Positions 35,583 to 43,397 of a stretch of 64,000 bases of DNA are shown in pieces. The notes under the pieces are model-generated. The model worked only from the letters and a program-made list of their open reading frames with translations. It was not told where the DNA came from and ran no database searches. Position numbers and translations under genes: made by a program. Source of the DNA: an uncultured Desulfobacter sp. (GTDB lineage Bacteria; Desulfobacterota; Desulfobacteria; Desulfobacterales; Desulfobacteraceae). The stretch lies in the NCBI RefSeq assembly GCF_963677125.1, contig NZ_OY781882.1, forward strand, positions 4,858,501 through 4,922,500, in the 5' to 3' direction. Position 1 is the first letter of the stretch. Every line of letters begins with the position of its first letter.

Positions 35583-35692
35583 AAACAAGCATCCAGAATG
35601 GCCGAAAAACTTGTTTCTTCGGCAACTCGGCCATCCGTCAGTGACGGACCCATAAGTTTTGTGTGCCGTGGTTACCCACGGGTTACCTTTTC
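35583..35692 (-). promoter_or_regulatory. Probable c-di-GMP-I (GEMM) riboswitch in the subtilase leader
   Basis: On the minus strand the aptamer (35692-35619) follows the GEMM-I plan. AAGGTAAC is followed by a 6-bp hairpin with a GNRA loop (CCGTGG-GTAA-CCACGG). Then come CACACAAAACTTATGGGTCC, a small hairpin GTCACTGAC, and GGATGGCCGAGTTGCCGAA. GGTAAC can pair with GTTGCC to close the fold. Downstream (35618-35583), CCGAA/TTCGG and GAAACAAG/CTTGTTTC are competing hairpins that could form the expression platform. The match is by eye; a covariance-model score would decide. Confidence 0.7.
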
Positions 35693-35716
35693 AGAAACAT
35701 TCTGTATAGATGTTAC

Positions 35717-35732
35717 AGCAAGAGGAATGCCA
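35717..35732 (-). promoter_or_regulatory. Sigma-54 promoter of the subtilase/riboswitch transcript
   Basis: The minus strand reads TGGCATTCCTCTTGCT, with GG and GC 12 bases apart and a full TTGCT. The expected start, about 12 bases further, is just upstream of the riboswitch aptamer at 35692, so the RNA would begin with the aptamer. Confidence 0.72.
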
Positions 35733-35908
35733 TTGTTATACAAAAAACAAATAATCCTTGATCTCTTTTGCTGATGTGCTTTTTCATGTCTATTCGCATT
35801 GTTTTTTGACAACAATTGAAATTTGGTAGGTGTTGTTTAACGATAATTAAATAATGTAGTGAAATATCATTAAACAGTATATAATGCCTATGGAATGATT
35901 CAGAGTTT

Positions 35909-35936
35909 CATTGTTTTAACGTGGTCCAGCCGATAA
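35909..35936 (+). promoter_or_regulatory. Possible sigma-28 promoter of the GGDEF gene
   Basis: GCCGATAA at 35929-35936 is an exact FliA -10 box. The -35 part, CATTGTTT at 35909-35916, matches TAAAGTTT at 5 of 8 positions with a 12-base spacer. The same 12-base spacing is seen upstream of the flgM pair. The weak -35 keeps confidence low. Confidence 0.4.
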
Positions 35937-36013
35937 CGAACGAGAGCCGTCTGTGTTGAGTGAATAGGTTTTTATCCAAAAATATTATCCTTATAAAAGG
36001 ACAATTTTAATTG

Positions 36014-37312
36014 ATGCGGTCATCTGAAAAAATAAGTGAGAGAATATTACTGGTAGAAGATGATCTGGTCTTTGGAAAAGACCTTGTCAAAGCACTTGAA
36101 TCAGAAATCAAAGATCCTGTGACCTGGACAACCTCTTTGGCTGAAACGCTTCCCTGTTTAGATAGCAGTCAGCGTTATTCTGCCGCAGTGCTCGATTTTG
36201 TGCTCCCGGATGCTACGAATGGCGAAATTATAGATGTTGTTACTCAGAAAGGCATTCCGTCAATTGTTTTCACAAGTGTTATAAACTCGGAATTAAGAAA
36301 AATCGTTTGGTCTAAAAAGATTGTAGATTATATTCTAAAAGATGATCAAAGCAGTTTAGGCTATCTTTTATCATCGCTTAAAAAATTAAAGGCAAATAAA
36401 AATCATATCATTTTGATTGTAGATGATTCCTTATTTTTTCGTAGGGCCATTTCAGATCTGTTGTACATGCATCAATACAAGCTTATCACAGCTACAAATG
36501 GTAAAGAAGCACAGGAAGCCCTAAAACGGTATCCCGAAATTAAACTGGTTATAACAGATTTCAATATGCCTGGAATGGATGGGTGCCTTTTGTGCAAAAC
36601 TATTCGTGAAACCTATAGCAAAGAAGAACTTGCCATTATCGGGATGTCCTCAGAAAGAGACGAAACTATGGCTGCCCGATTCATTAAAAGTGGTGCCAAT
36701 GATTTCATTATTAAACAATCATTTATCAGAGAAGAGTTTTACTGCCGTGTCGCCCAGTGTATTGAAAATGTTTGTTTGATGAAGCAGACTAAATTGGACG
36801 CAATTACGGATTATTTAACAGGCCTTTATAACCGCAGGTTCTTCTTTGAGAAGGGTGAAAAACTTTTTTTGTCATCCCGGCAGTCTAATCGGCCCTTGTG
36901 CTGTGCCATGATTGACGTTGACCATTTTAAAAAGGTCAATGATACTTATGGTCATGATGTGGGGGATCTGGTGCTTCAAAAATTGGCAGAGATATTCAAA
37001 AATTTCGTGAAACAAAATGAATTGATAGCCAGGCTGGGCGGTGAAGAATTCTGTTTTGTGATATCTGGAAGGGATGGGGAAGATAAAAATGACTTCCGAA
37101 ATCAGATTGAGAAACGATTTAATGCATTGAAGGTCCTTACCCAGACCACAAAAATAGCTTATGGTGATGCAAATCAAAAATTGGCAGTGACAATTAGTAT
37201 CGGTATATCTTTTAATACGGATAACGATTTTTCAGATATGCTGAAATCAGCCGACAATAGGCTTTATTGTTCAAAAAAAGGCGGGCGAAATTTAGTGACC
37301 GTCACCGGATAA
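36014..37312 (+). CDS. Response regulator with two receivers and a GGDEF diguanylate cyclase domain
   Basis: PleD-like order: receiver 1 (about 10-125, acceptor Asp61 in VLDFVLPD), receiver 2 (about 131-250, acceptor Asp182 in ITDFNMPGMDG) and GGDEF (about 265-432) with DYLTGLYNRR, MIDVDHFKKVNDTYGHDVGD and RLGGEEF at 340-346. The active-site loop is intact, so c-di-GMP synthesis is expected. The usual inhibitory RxxD site five residues before GGEEF reads KQNE, so feedback control may be lost. The ATG at 36014 or the TTG just before it may start the protein. It is divergent from the subtilase gene, whose leader looks like a c-di-GMP sensor. Confidence 0.93.
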   Translation: MRSSEKISERILLVEDDLVFGKDLVKALESEIKDPVTWTTSLAETLPCLDSSQRYSAAVLDFVLPDATNGEIIDVVTQKGIPSIVFTSVINSELRKIVWSKKIVDYILKDDQSSLGYLLSSLKKLKANKNHIILIVDDSLFFRRAISDLLYMHQYKLITATNGKEAQEALKRYPEIKLVITDFNMPGMDGCLLCKTIRETYSKEELAIIGMSSERDETMAARFIKSGANDFIIKQSFIREEFYCRVAQCIENVCLMKQTKLDAITDYLTGLYNRRFFFEKGEKLFLSSRQSNRPLCCAMIDVDHFKKVNDTYGHDVGDLVLQKLAEIFKNFVKQNELIARLGGEEFCFVISGRDGEDKNDFRNQIEKRFNALKVLTQTTKIAYGDANQKLAVTISIGISFNTDNDFSDMLKSADNRLYCSKKGGRNLVTVTG

Positions 37313-37318
37313 TCCTAA

Positions 37319-37360
37319 AACTCCGAAGGAGTTGAGGGCCCGATTGATATAAAAGGGCCC
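37319..37360. other. Two small hairpins between converging genes
   Basis: AACTCC-GAA-GGAGTT (37319-37333) and GGGCCC (37336-37341) with GGGCCC (37355-37360) lie between the stops of the GGDEF and PEP-CTERM genes. They may end transcription from both sides, although a T-run is lacking. Confidence 0.4.
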
Positions 37361-37415
37361 ATCTTAAATATTTAACTGAGGTCGTATCTGGATACCGGCG
37401 TCTCTATTCTAAAAA

Positions 37416-38414
37416 TTAATTTTTATTCATATTTCTGCTTGTTCTTTTGCTGACGCCTGCAATCCCTAAAAGGCCAAAACCTAAAAGAAGCAGTGTTGCC
37501 GGTTCGGGAACAGCTGACAAAGGATTTGGATCTCTTGCCCAAAGTGAAAGATGTGAAATGTCCTGTACCTCATTATTATCATTTACAAAGTCGACATCGG
37601 TAAATGAGCCCCACAATGTATGAGCAGTTTTAAAGCTGAATGTGTTTGTGTTGCCGGCTTCTATTTCTTCTCGAAATATGGTGTTAAAGTTAAGATCATA
37701 AACAGCCCAACCGTCGCTGGTTTTAATCACAAGGGCTAAATTATCAAAAGCTCCGTATTCTAATATATCATCAACCTCTGCCATTTTATCGGGATCTGTC
37801 CAAAGTACCCATTTGCCTGTTGTCCAGTTTACTGAAAAATCAAAGGTGATCTGCAATAAAGTCCCGATGTTAGGTCCGTCCGCTCCTAAATTTTGATAGT
37901 CCGCCGTCGTTGGGTTAATTTCAGTTTCTGCCAACATGATCCAGCCTGGATCAATTGGCCCATTTCCATCATTAATATATACATCCTGCAGCGCGTTCCC
38001 CTCATAAGGGTTCCCCTCATCATCCAATCCGATAGTATTCCCCTCACTATCGTATCCGATAAATGCACCGTTCGTGAAATACCCCCCTTCGCCGTTTAAT
38101 AGTCCGTCACCTGCCTGTCCAATGTTGTTCTCCGGCTTTAGATTTCCAGTATCATTCTTTTCGTTGATTCCAGCGGTATAGGTGGATACATGTGTGCTAT
38201 CCAAGAGATTATTGTAATTTACATCAAAATAATCGGCAAGCGGGTCATAACCCGAATTAACGATTTCGTCATAAGTTGATTTGGTGGGTGAATAGGTCAT
38301 GCCCTCCACCGTGAAGGATGCTGGTGTTAATGTTAATGCATGCAAATTAGACACGGATAATAAGAATGCAATGCAAGAGAATAATAACGATGTTGTAACG
38401 TTGGATCTAAACAT
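37416..38414 (-). CDS. PEP-CTERM sorting domain protein
   Basis: A 332-residue secreted protein. A signal peptide (TTSLLFSCIAFLLSVSNLHA) leads into an Asn/Asp/Gly-rich beta domain with GYDSEGNTIGLDDEGNPYEG, which looks like repeated turn-forming units. The sorting tail is AVPEPATLLLLGFGLLGIAG followed by KRTSR. It resembles PEP-CTERM proteins of unknown function found with exopolysaccharide systems. A strong GGGAGG ribosome site precedes the ATG. A sigma-54-type promoter lies about 120 bases upstream. No exosortase is in the window. Confidence 0.87.
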   Translation of the reverse strand: MFRSNVTTSLLFSCIAFLLSVSNLHALTLTPASFTVEGMTYSPTKSTYDEIVNSGYDPLADYFDVNYNNLLDSTHVSTYTAGINEKNDTGNLKPENNIGQAGDGLLNGEGGYFTNGAFIGYDSEGNTIGLDDEGNPYEGNALQDVYINDGNGPIDPGWIMLAETEINPTTADYQNLGADGPNIGTLLQITFDFSVNWTTGKWVLWTDPDKMAEVDDILEYGAFDNLALVIKTSDGWAVYDLNFNTIFREEIEAGNTNTFSFKTAHTLWGSFTDVDFVNDNNEVQDISHLSLWARDPNPLSAVPEPATLLLLGFGLLGIAGVSKRTSRNMNKN

Positions 38415-38532
38415 TACGCCCTCCCAACTTTTATAAAGAGGTATTTCTGTCTTTTAAAAGTTTTTCGTAAGTTTTTTGAAAATATTTTCGTTTTAACTAT
38501 GCTATGAATTATAGCAATATGCTATATAGAAC

Positions 38533-38548
38533 AGCAAAATATATACCG
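38533..38548 (-). promoter_or_regulatory. Sigma-54 promoter of the second PEP-CTERM gene
   Basis: The minus strand reads CGGTATATATTTTGCT: GG and GC have correct spacing and the -12 box is TTGCT. A perfect inverted repeat (CATTTAATAC at 38550-38559, GTATTAAATG at 38567-38576) lies right upstream and could bind a regulator. A TATAAT with TTGCTG 18 bases upstream also overlaps, so a sigma-70 promoter is possible. Confidence 0.55.
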
Positions 38549-38576
38549 GCATTTAATACTTTTGTTGTATTAAATG

Positions 38577-39070
38577 TTTTTTGTAAAAGTTCGGGTTTTG
38601 TTAAAGTGGCAATCATACGGCTTAGTGCTGCCTTTGGCGTGTTTATTAGATCTTTACAATAAGCTGGATATATTTTGCGGTGTCAAACCAGATGACTGGT
38701 TTCATAATAAAAAAATTATAATGGGAATTTAATGTAATAAAAATCGGTAAAAATGTAGTTAGTTATGATAAAAAAGTAATAGGGGGAAGGGGGTGAAGAT
38801 GTTTTTGCGTTGCATGCAGCATGCGATAAAGAACTATAGATAAATTTGATGGCGTCGCAGACCATCTTTCGCCCTACGGGGGTTATGGTTATACCTGTAA
38901 CGGTAAAGGGGCTTTTTTCTCTTCCATGGGGTGGTGATCTCCTATATATAAATTCATAAAGATAATGCAAGTGGCAGAGAATCTGAAATTTAAGTAGGTA
39001 ACCTATTGCCGGGGAAGAACCGGGAGCTGAAAAGATCAAGCAGCCCAGTTATAATCAGTGACAAGACAAT
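38577..39070. other. Non-coding region between the PEP-CTERM gene and uvrC
   Basis: No supported gene. A 107-residue minus frame at 38716-39039 has no recognised features. Notable pieces are the self-complementary GCCAAAGGC and GGCA/TGCC near 38605-38640 (minus strand), a hairpin GATGG/CCATC around 38850-38868, and a GC-rich tract 38870-38915 able to fold. These resemble a structured RNA, but I cannot name one. Confidence 0.35.
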
Positions 39071-40891
39071 ATGATCAATGAGAGAATAAAAGAAAAGTAC
39101 GGCCAGGCACCCCATGCCCCCGGAGTGTATCTCATGCGGGATAAAAAGGGAAAGATTCTTTATGTGGGCAAGGCCAAGGATTTAAAAAAGCGGCTGGCCT
39201 CATATTTCGTGAAAAAGGATCAGCCCCAACCCAAGACCGCAGCGCTTCTATCCCTGGTGGATGATTTTGATATAGTGGTGACCCAGTCCGATCAGGAGGC
39301 CTTTATCCTGGAATCCAACCTGATCAAAAAAAATTCGCCGAAATATAATGTTATTCTAAAAGACGGCAAAAATTATCCGTTGCTGCGTATTGACATGAAT
39401 GAACCCTATCCTTCCATCCAGCGGGTGCGGCGTATTGAAAAAGACAAGGCGCTTTATTTCGGGCCGTATTCTTCTTCCAAGAGTGTGAACCAGGCTTTAA
39501 AGCAGATCCAGCGAATTTTTAAACTCCGAAAGTGTCGAGATGCCCAATTTAAAAATCGATCCCGCCCTTGTCTGAATTACCAGATCAAGGCCTGTCTTGG
39601 CCTGTGCTGTAATGAGGTTGACCCCAAAGAGTACCAGGCCAGGGTCAAGGATGCGGTATTGTTTCTTAGGGGCCGGACCCGGGAAGTGATTAAAAAGTTG
39701 CGTTTTGAGATGGAAGCGTTTGCCGGGGAGCAGGCCTTTGAAAAGGCGGCCCAGGTCCGGGACACCATTTTTTCCGTGGAACGGATCATGGAACGTCAGG
39801 TGGTGGTCTGCGCAGACGGACAGGACCGTGATGTGATCGGGCTTGCCTGGGACCGGGACCGGGCTGTGGTGACTGTGATGCAGGTCAGGTCGGGGCATTT
39901 GATAAATACAACCTATTATCCTTTGGATCTGGGATTCAAAGAATCGGATGAGGTGTTGGCCGCCTTTGTGACCCAGTATTATGAGAAAGCCGCCCAGATT
40001 CCAAGCTTTGTTTTGTTCAGCCATCCGTCCGACGACATGGTGCGGGCAGAAGCCCGGCTTAATGAGGTAGCCGATCACCGGGTGCATTTCCATTATCCGG
40101 TCCGGGGAGAAAAGAAACGGCTTGCCGACATGGCCCGGCTTAACGCCAAGGCAGAGCTGGAAAAAATTCTGGCCAGGGAGGAAGAGGCCCGGGCAGGGCT
40201 TAGCATGCTCCAGCACCTTCTGGGCATGGCCCGGCCGCCCGAACGTATGGAGTGTTTTGACAACTCAAATCTCCAGGGAAAAGACCCCGTGGCAGCCATG
40301 GTGGTGTTTACGGGTGGCAGGCCTGATAAAAACGCCTACCGTAAATTCATTATAAAGGATATTGATCATCAGGATGACTATGCGTATATGACCCATGTGC
40401 TCTCCCGCCGATTCCGGCATGACCGGGAAGATATGCCCCTGCCGGACCTGCTGGTGGTCGACGGCGGTAAGGGACAGTTGTCCATGGCTGTGAGCGTGGT
40501 CAGGGAATTGGGGCTGGAGGGTCAGTTTACCTTGGCTGGTTTGGCCAAAAAGGATGCAGACAAGGGGGAGAAGGCAGACAAGGTTTACCTGCCGGGGCGG
40601 TCAAATCCGTTGAATACAGCCCAGTCTGCCAAGGCGCTATTTCTCTTAGAGCAGATCCGGGATGAGGCCCACAGGTCAGCTATTACGTTCCAGCGCTCCC
40701 GCAGGGAGAAGCGGGGAAAGCTCTCCGTACTTGACGGTATCCCCGGCATCGGTCCGAAAAAAAAGAAGTTGCTGATTACCACCTTTAAGGGTATTGATAA
40801 TATCCGAACCCAGTCTCCTGAATCCCTTGCCGCGCTTCCTGGTATTACGCCTGCAATGGCAAAGAATCTGCTCCGGGTTCTGGCTGAATAA
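39071..40891 (+). CDS. uvrC: Excinuclease ABC subunit C
   Basis: UvrC makes both cuts in nucleotide excision repair. The N-terminal GIY-YIG domain shows APGVYLMRDKKGKILYVGKA. A cysteine cluster (CRDAQ, RPCLNYQIKACLGLC), a UVR domain near 205-235 and the RNase H-like half with MECFDNSNLQGKDPVAAMV and LLVVDGGKGQL follow. Helix-hairpin-helix motifs (LDGIPGIGPKKKK) end the protein. Length 606 is normal. The start has no strong ribosome site. Confidence 0.97.
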   Translation: MINERIKEKYGQAPHAPGVYLMRDKKGKILYVGKAKDLKKRLASYFVKKDQPQPKTAALLSLVDDFDIVVTQSDQEAFILESNLIKKNSPKYNVILKDGKNYPLLRIDMNEPYPSIQRVRRIEKDKALYFGPYSSSKSVNQALKQIQRIFKLRKCRDAQFKNRSRPCLNYQIKACLGLCCNEVDPKEYQARVKDAVLFLRGRTREVIKKLRFEMEAFAGEQAFEKAAQVRDTIFSVERIMERQVVVCADGQDRDVIGLAWDRDRAVVTVMQVRSGHLINTTYYPLDLGFKESDEVLAAFVTQYYEKAAQIPSFVLFSHPSDDMVRAEARLNEVADHRVHFHYPVRGEKKRLADMARLNAKAELEKILAREEEARAGLSMLQHLLGMARPPERMECFDNSNLQGKDPVAAMVVFTGGRPDKNAYRKFIIKDIDHQDDYAYMTHVLSRRFRHDREDMPLPDLLVVDGGKGQLSMAVSVVRELGLEGQFTLAGLAKKDADKGEKADKVYLPGRSNPLNTAQSAKALFLLEQIRDEAHRSAITFQRSRREKRGKLSVLDGIPGIGPKKKKLLITTFKGIDNIRTQSPESLAALPGITPAMAKNLLRVLAE

Positions 40892-41048
40892 GCTGCATCT
40901 CACAGTGGACATTTATGCTTAACTGTTTTATTAGATGTTGTTTTGCTTCGACAAAATTCAATGATTGTATTATGATCCAATTTTTTGGCGAAAACCCAAT
41001 TAACAACGGACCCGTAAGATTAAACAAACTGAGGGCCGGGAGAAGAAA

Positions 41049-42518
41049 ATGAACGACAGGTTTGAGGACGAGAACACCCAGAATACTGACCAGGGCATGG
41101 ATGAAATGAGCTTTGAGCAGATGCTTGATGCCTATGATTCAAAAATCGGACGGGAATTCAAGCCCGGGGATATGGTGGAAGGGCAGATTATTTCCATTGG
41201 AGAAAATTCAGTTTATCTGGACACGGGAACAAAGTCCGACGGTGTGGTGGATAAGTCCGAGTTGCTGGATGAAAATGGTGAATTTCAGTATTCAGTGGGT
41301 GATATCCTCAAACTGTATGTGGTTTCTTTGAGCGAAAGTGAAGTGATTTTGTCTAAGGCGGTTTCCGGGGCCGGGATGGCCGCCATGATTGAGGATGCAT
41401 ACCGCGGGCATACTCCGGTTGAAGGCCGGGTAACCGGTGTGGTCAAAGGCGGTTTCTCCGTTGAAGTCCTGGGTAAAAGAGCGTTTTGTCCAGTGAGCCA
41501 GATTGATGTCAAATATGTGGAGACCCCCGAGGATTACGAGGGGCAGACCCATCATTTTTTGATTACCCGGTATGAGGAAAAGGGGCGGAATATAGTTGTT
41601 TCCCGCAGGGAACTTCTTAACGAACAGATCAAAGAAGAACGTGCTGCATTCATGAAGGAATTGGCCGAGGGAGACACGGTTCAGGGCAAGGTGATCAAGC
41701 TGATGTCCTACGGTGCATTTATCGAACTTGCCCCCGGCGTGGAAGGCATGGCCCATATTTCTGAATTAAGCTGGTCCAGGGTGGAAAAACCTGAAGAAGT
41801 TGTCCGGGTGGATGATATTCTGCCGGTTAAGGTGTTAAAGATTGAAAAGCCCCTTTCAGATTCTCCCAAAATTTCTCTGTCCGTTAAACAGACCTCGGGT
41901 AATCCCTGGGATAACATTGGTACCACGTTTAGCACTGGAGACCAGGTCAGCGGTAAAGTGGTTCGTCTGACCTCTTTCGGGGCGTTTGTGGAGATAGCTC
42001 CGGGCATTGATGGTCTGGTTCATATATCTGAAATGAGCCATGTAAAACGGGTGCTGCGACCCGAGGATGAGGTGAGCGTCGGTGAGACCATCCAGGTGAG
42101 AATCAAGGCCATTGATATGGACAGCAAGCGGATATCTTTGAGCATGAAAGATGCGGCAGGCGATCCCTGGACCGGTGTTTTGGCCAAATATCCCGTGGGC
42201 AGTGTCGTGGATGCTACCCTGGAGAAAAAAGAAGGTTTTGGACTGTTTATCCGGCTTGAGCCCGGTATTACAGGCTTGATGCCCATGTCAAATCTGCGCC
42301 AGTCTGCGAATGCAGGAAAAATTGAGGCCCTGAAACCCGGGGATGCACTACAGGTCCTGGTTCAGGAAGTGGACGAGGATAACCGGCGTATGACCCTGGC
42401 TCCTCCGGACCAGAAATCATCCGGTAATTGGAAGCAATTTGCAAAAAGTGCCAAGGGTGGTTCTTCTTTTGGGTCTATGGAAAGTATTTTGCGCGCAGCA
42501 TTGGAAAAAAAGAAATAG
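41049..42518 (+). CDS. S1 RNA-binding domain protein, ribosomal protein S1-like
   Basis: A 489-residue protein with five S1 domains at roughly 38-105, 122-190, 205-280, 295-368 and 383-455. Domains 3 and 4 have the clearest motifs (VIKLMSYGAFIELAPGVEGMAHISELSW; VVRLTSFGAFVEIAPGIDGLVHISEM). An acidic N-terminus and a Lys-rich C-terminus flank them. It has fewer domains than the six of canonical RpsA, so it may be a S1 paralogue or a shorter RpsA that helps mRNA binding. GGGAG lies just upstream of the ATG. Confidence 0.88.
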   Translation: MNDRFEDENTQNTDQGMDEMSFEQMLDAYDSKIGREFKPGDMVEGQIISIGENSVYLDTGTKSDGVVDKSELLDENGEFQYSVGDILKLYVVSLSESEVILSKAVSGAGMAAMIEDAYRGHTPVEGRVTGVVKGGFSVEVLGKRAFCPVSQIDVKYVETPEDYEGQTHHFLITRYEEKGRNIVVSRRELLNEQIKEERAAFMKELAEGDTVQGKVIKLMSYGAFIELAPGVEGMAHISELSWSRVEKPEEVVRVDDILPVKVLKIEKPLSDSPKISLSVKQTSGNPWDNIGTTFSTGDQVSGKVVRLTSFGAFVEIAPGIDGLVHISEMSHVKRVLRPEDEVSVGETIQVRIKAIDMDSKRISLSMKDAAGDPWTGVLAKYPVGSVVDATLEKKEGFGLFIRLEPGITGLMPMSNLRQSANAGKIEALKPGDALQVLVQEVDEDNRRMTLAPPDQKSSGNWKQFAKSAKGGSSFGSMESILRAALEKKK

Positions 42519-42551
42519 AGGTTCGCCTTCTGTTCCTGTGCTTTGGATAAC

Positions 42552-43397
42552 ATGTCAGCAATGTTTATCACCGATTTTGACGGTACACTGCTTACGGATC
42601 ACAGGCGTATCCGCGGTCGGGATCTTGATACCCTGGCTAGATTGAGAGCTGTTGGTGTGGTTACGGTCGTTGCCACAGGGCGCAGTCTTTATTCTTTCAG
42701 GCGCGCCCTTGAGCATATGGGGCTCGCCCCGGAAGATCTGCCCCTGGATTATCTGATTTTTTCTACAGGTGCCGGTATCATGTCCTGGCCCGAGAGCAAA
42801 TTGATCCGTTCTTACTCCATCCCTAAAGACGAGGTTTTGGAAATTTCAGCCTGTTTTGATCGTTATGGCTTTGATTATATGATCCACAAAGCCATTCCCG
42901 ATACCTCGTATTTTTTGTTTAAGTTTACCTCCGGTAGTAATCCAGACTTTTTTCATCGAATGTCAATGTATTCGAATTTTGGTATGCCTTTGGATGACGA
43001 CGCTATGATTTATGATCAGTCCACCGAGGTTCTGGCCATTGTGCCTGGTGAATTTCGTCAGTGCCAACTAAAAGCGCTTCGCCGTGAACTTTCCGGATTC
43101 AGCGTGATTCAAGCAACCTCTCCTTTGGATCATAAATCCTTGTGGATAGAGGTGTTTCCTTCCGCGGTGAGTAAAAGTGGGTCATCCCAATGGTTGGCAC
43201 GACATCTTGGTGTCGGGCGGAAAATGGTGACTGCCGTGGGGAACGATTATAATGACGAAGATCTTCTAGGTTGGGCAGGGCAGGGTTTTTTAATGGATAA
43301 CAGCCCAAAATCTCTAAAATATAAGTTTCTACCCTCAGGTTCAAATAATGAATGTGGCGTGAGCTGGGCGGCAGAGTCGGCTGGGTTGCTACAATGA
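42552..43397 (+). CDS. HAD-superfamily (Cof/IIB-like) hydrolase
   Basis: A 281-residue phosphatase. Motif I FITDFDGTLLTDHR carries the nucleophile Asp; motif II is VVATGRSLYSF; a cap domain with FSTGAGIMSWPESK follows; motif III Lys is in HKSLWIEVFP; motif IV is VGNDYNDEDLLGWAG. The fold is like sucrose-phosphate and sugar-phosphate phosphatases, but the substrate cannot be told. ATG at 42552 is preferred to TTG at 42543. Its last 9 bases overlap the 3' end of the converging response-regulator gene. Confidence 0.85.
   Translation: MSAMFITDFDGTLLTDHRRIRGRDLDTLARLRAVGVVTVVATGRSLYSFRRALEHMGLAPEDLPLDYLIFSTGAGIMSWPESKLIRSYSIPKDEVLEISACFDRYGFDYMIHKAIPDTSYFLFKFTSGSNPDFFHRMSMYSNFGMPLDDDAMIYDQSTEVLAIVPGEFRQCQLKALRRELSGFSVIQATSPLDHKSLWIEVFPSAVSKSGSSQWLARHLGVGRKMVTAVGNDYNDEDLLGWAGQGFLMDNSPKSLKYKFLPSGSNNECGVSWAAESAGLLQ

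Noticed and set aside
38870..38900. CCTACGGGGG resembling part of 16S rRNA
   Set aside because: Only about ten bases match, and no flanking rRNA sequence is present.
38716..39039. 107-residue minus-strand frame in the spacer before uvrC
   Set aside because: Its composition is odd (many Ser, Tyr, Phe), no domain is recognisable, it has no good ribosome site, and its DNA looks like foldable non-coding sequence.
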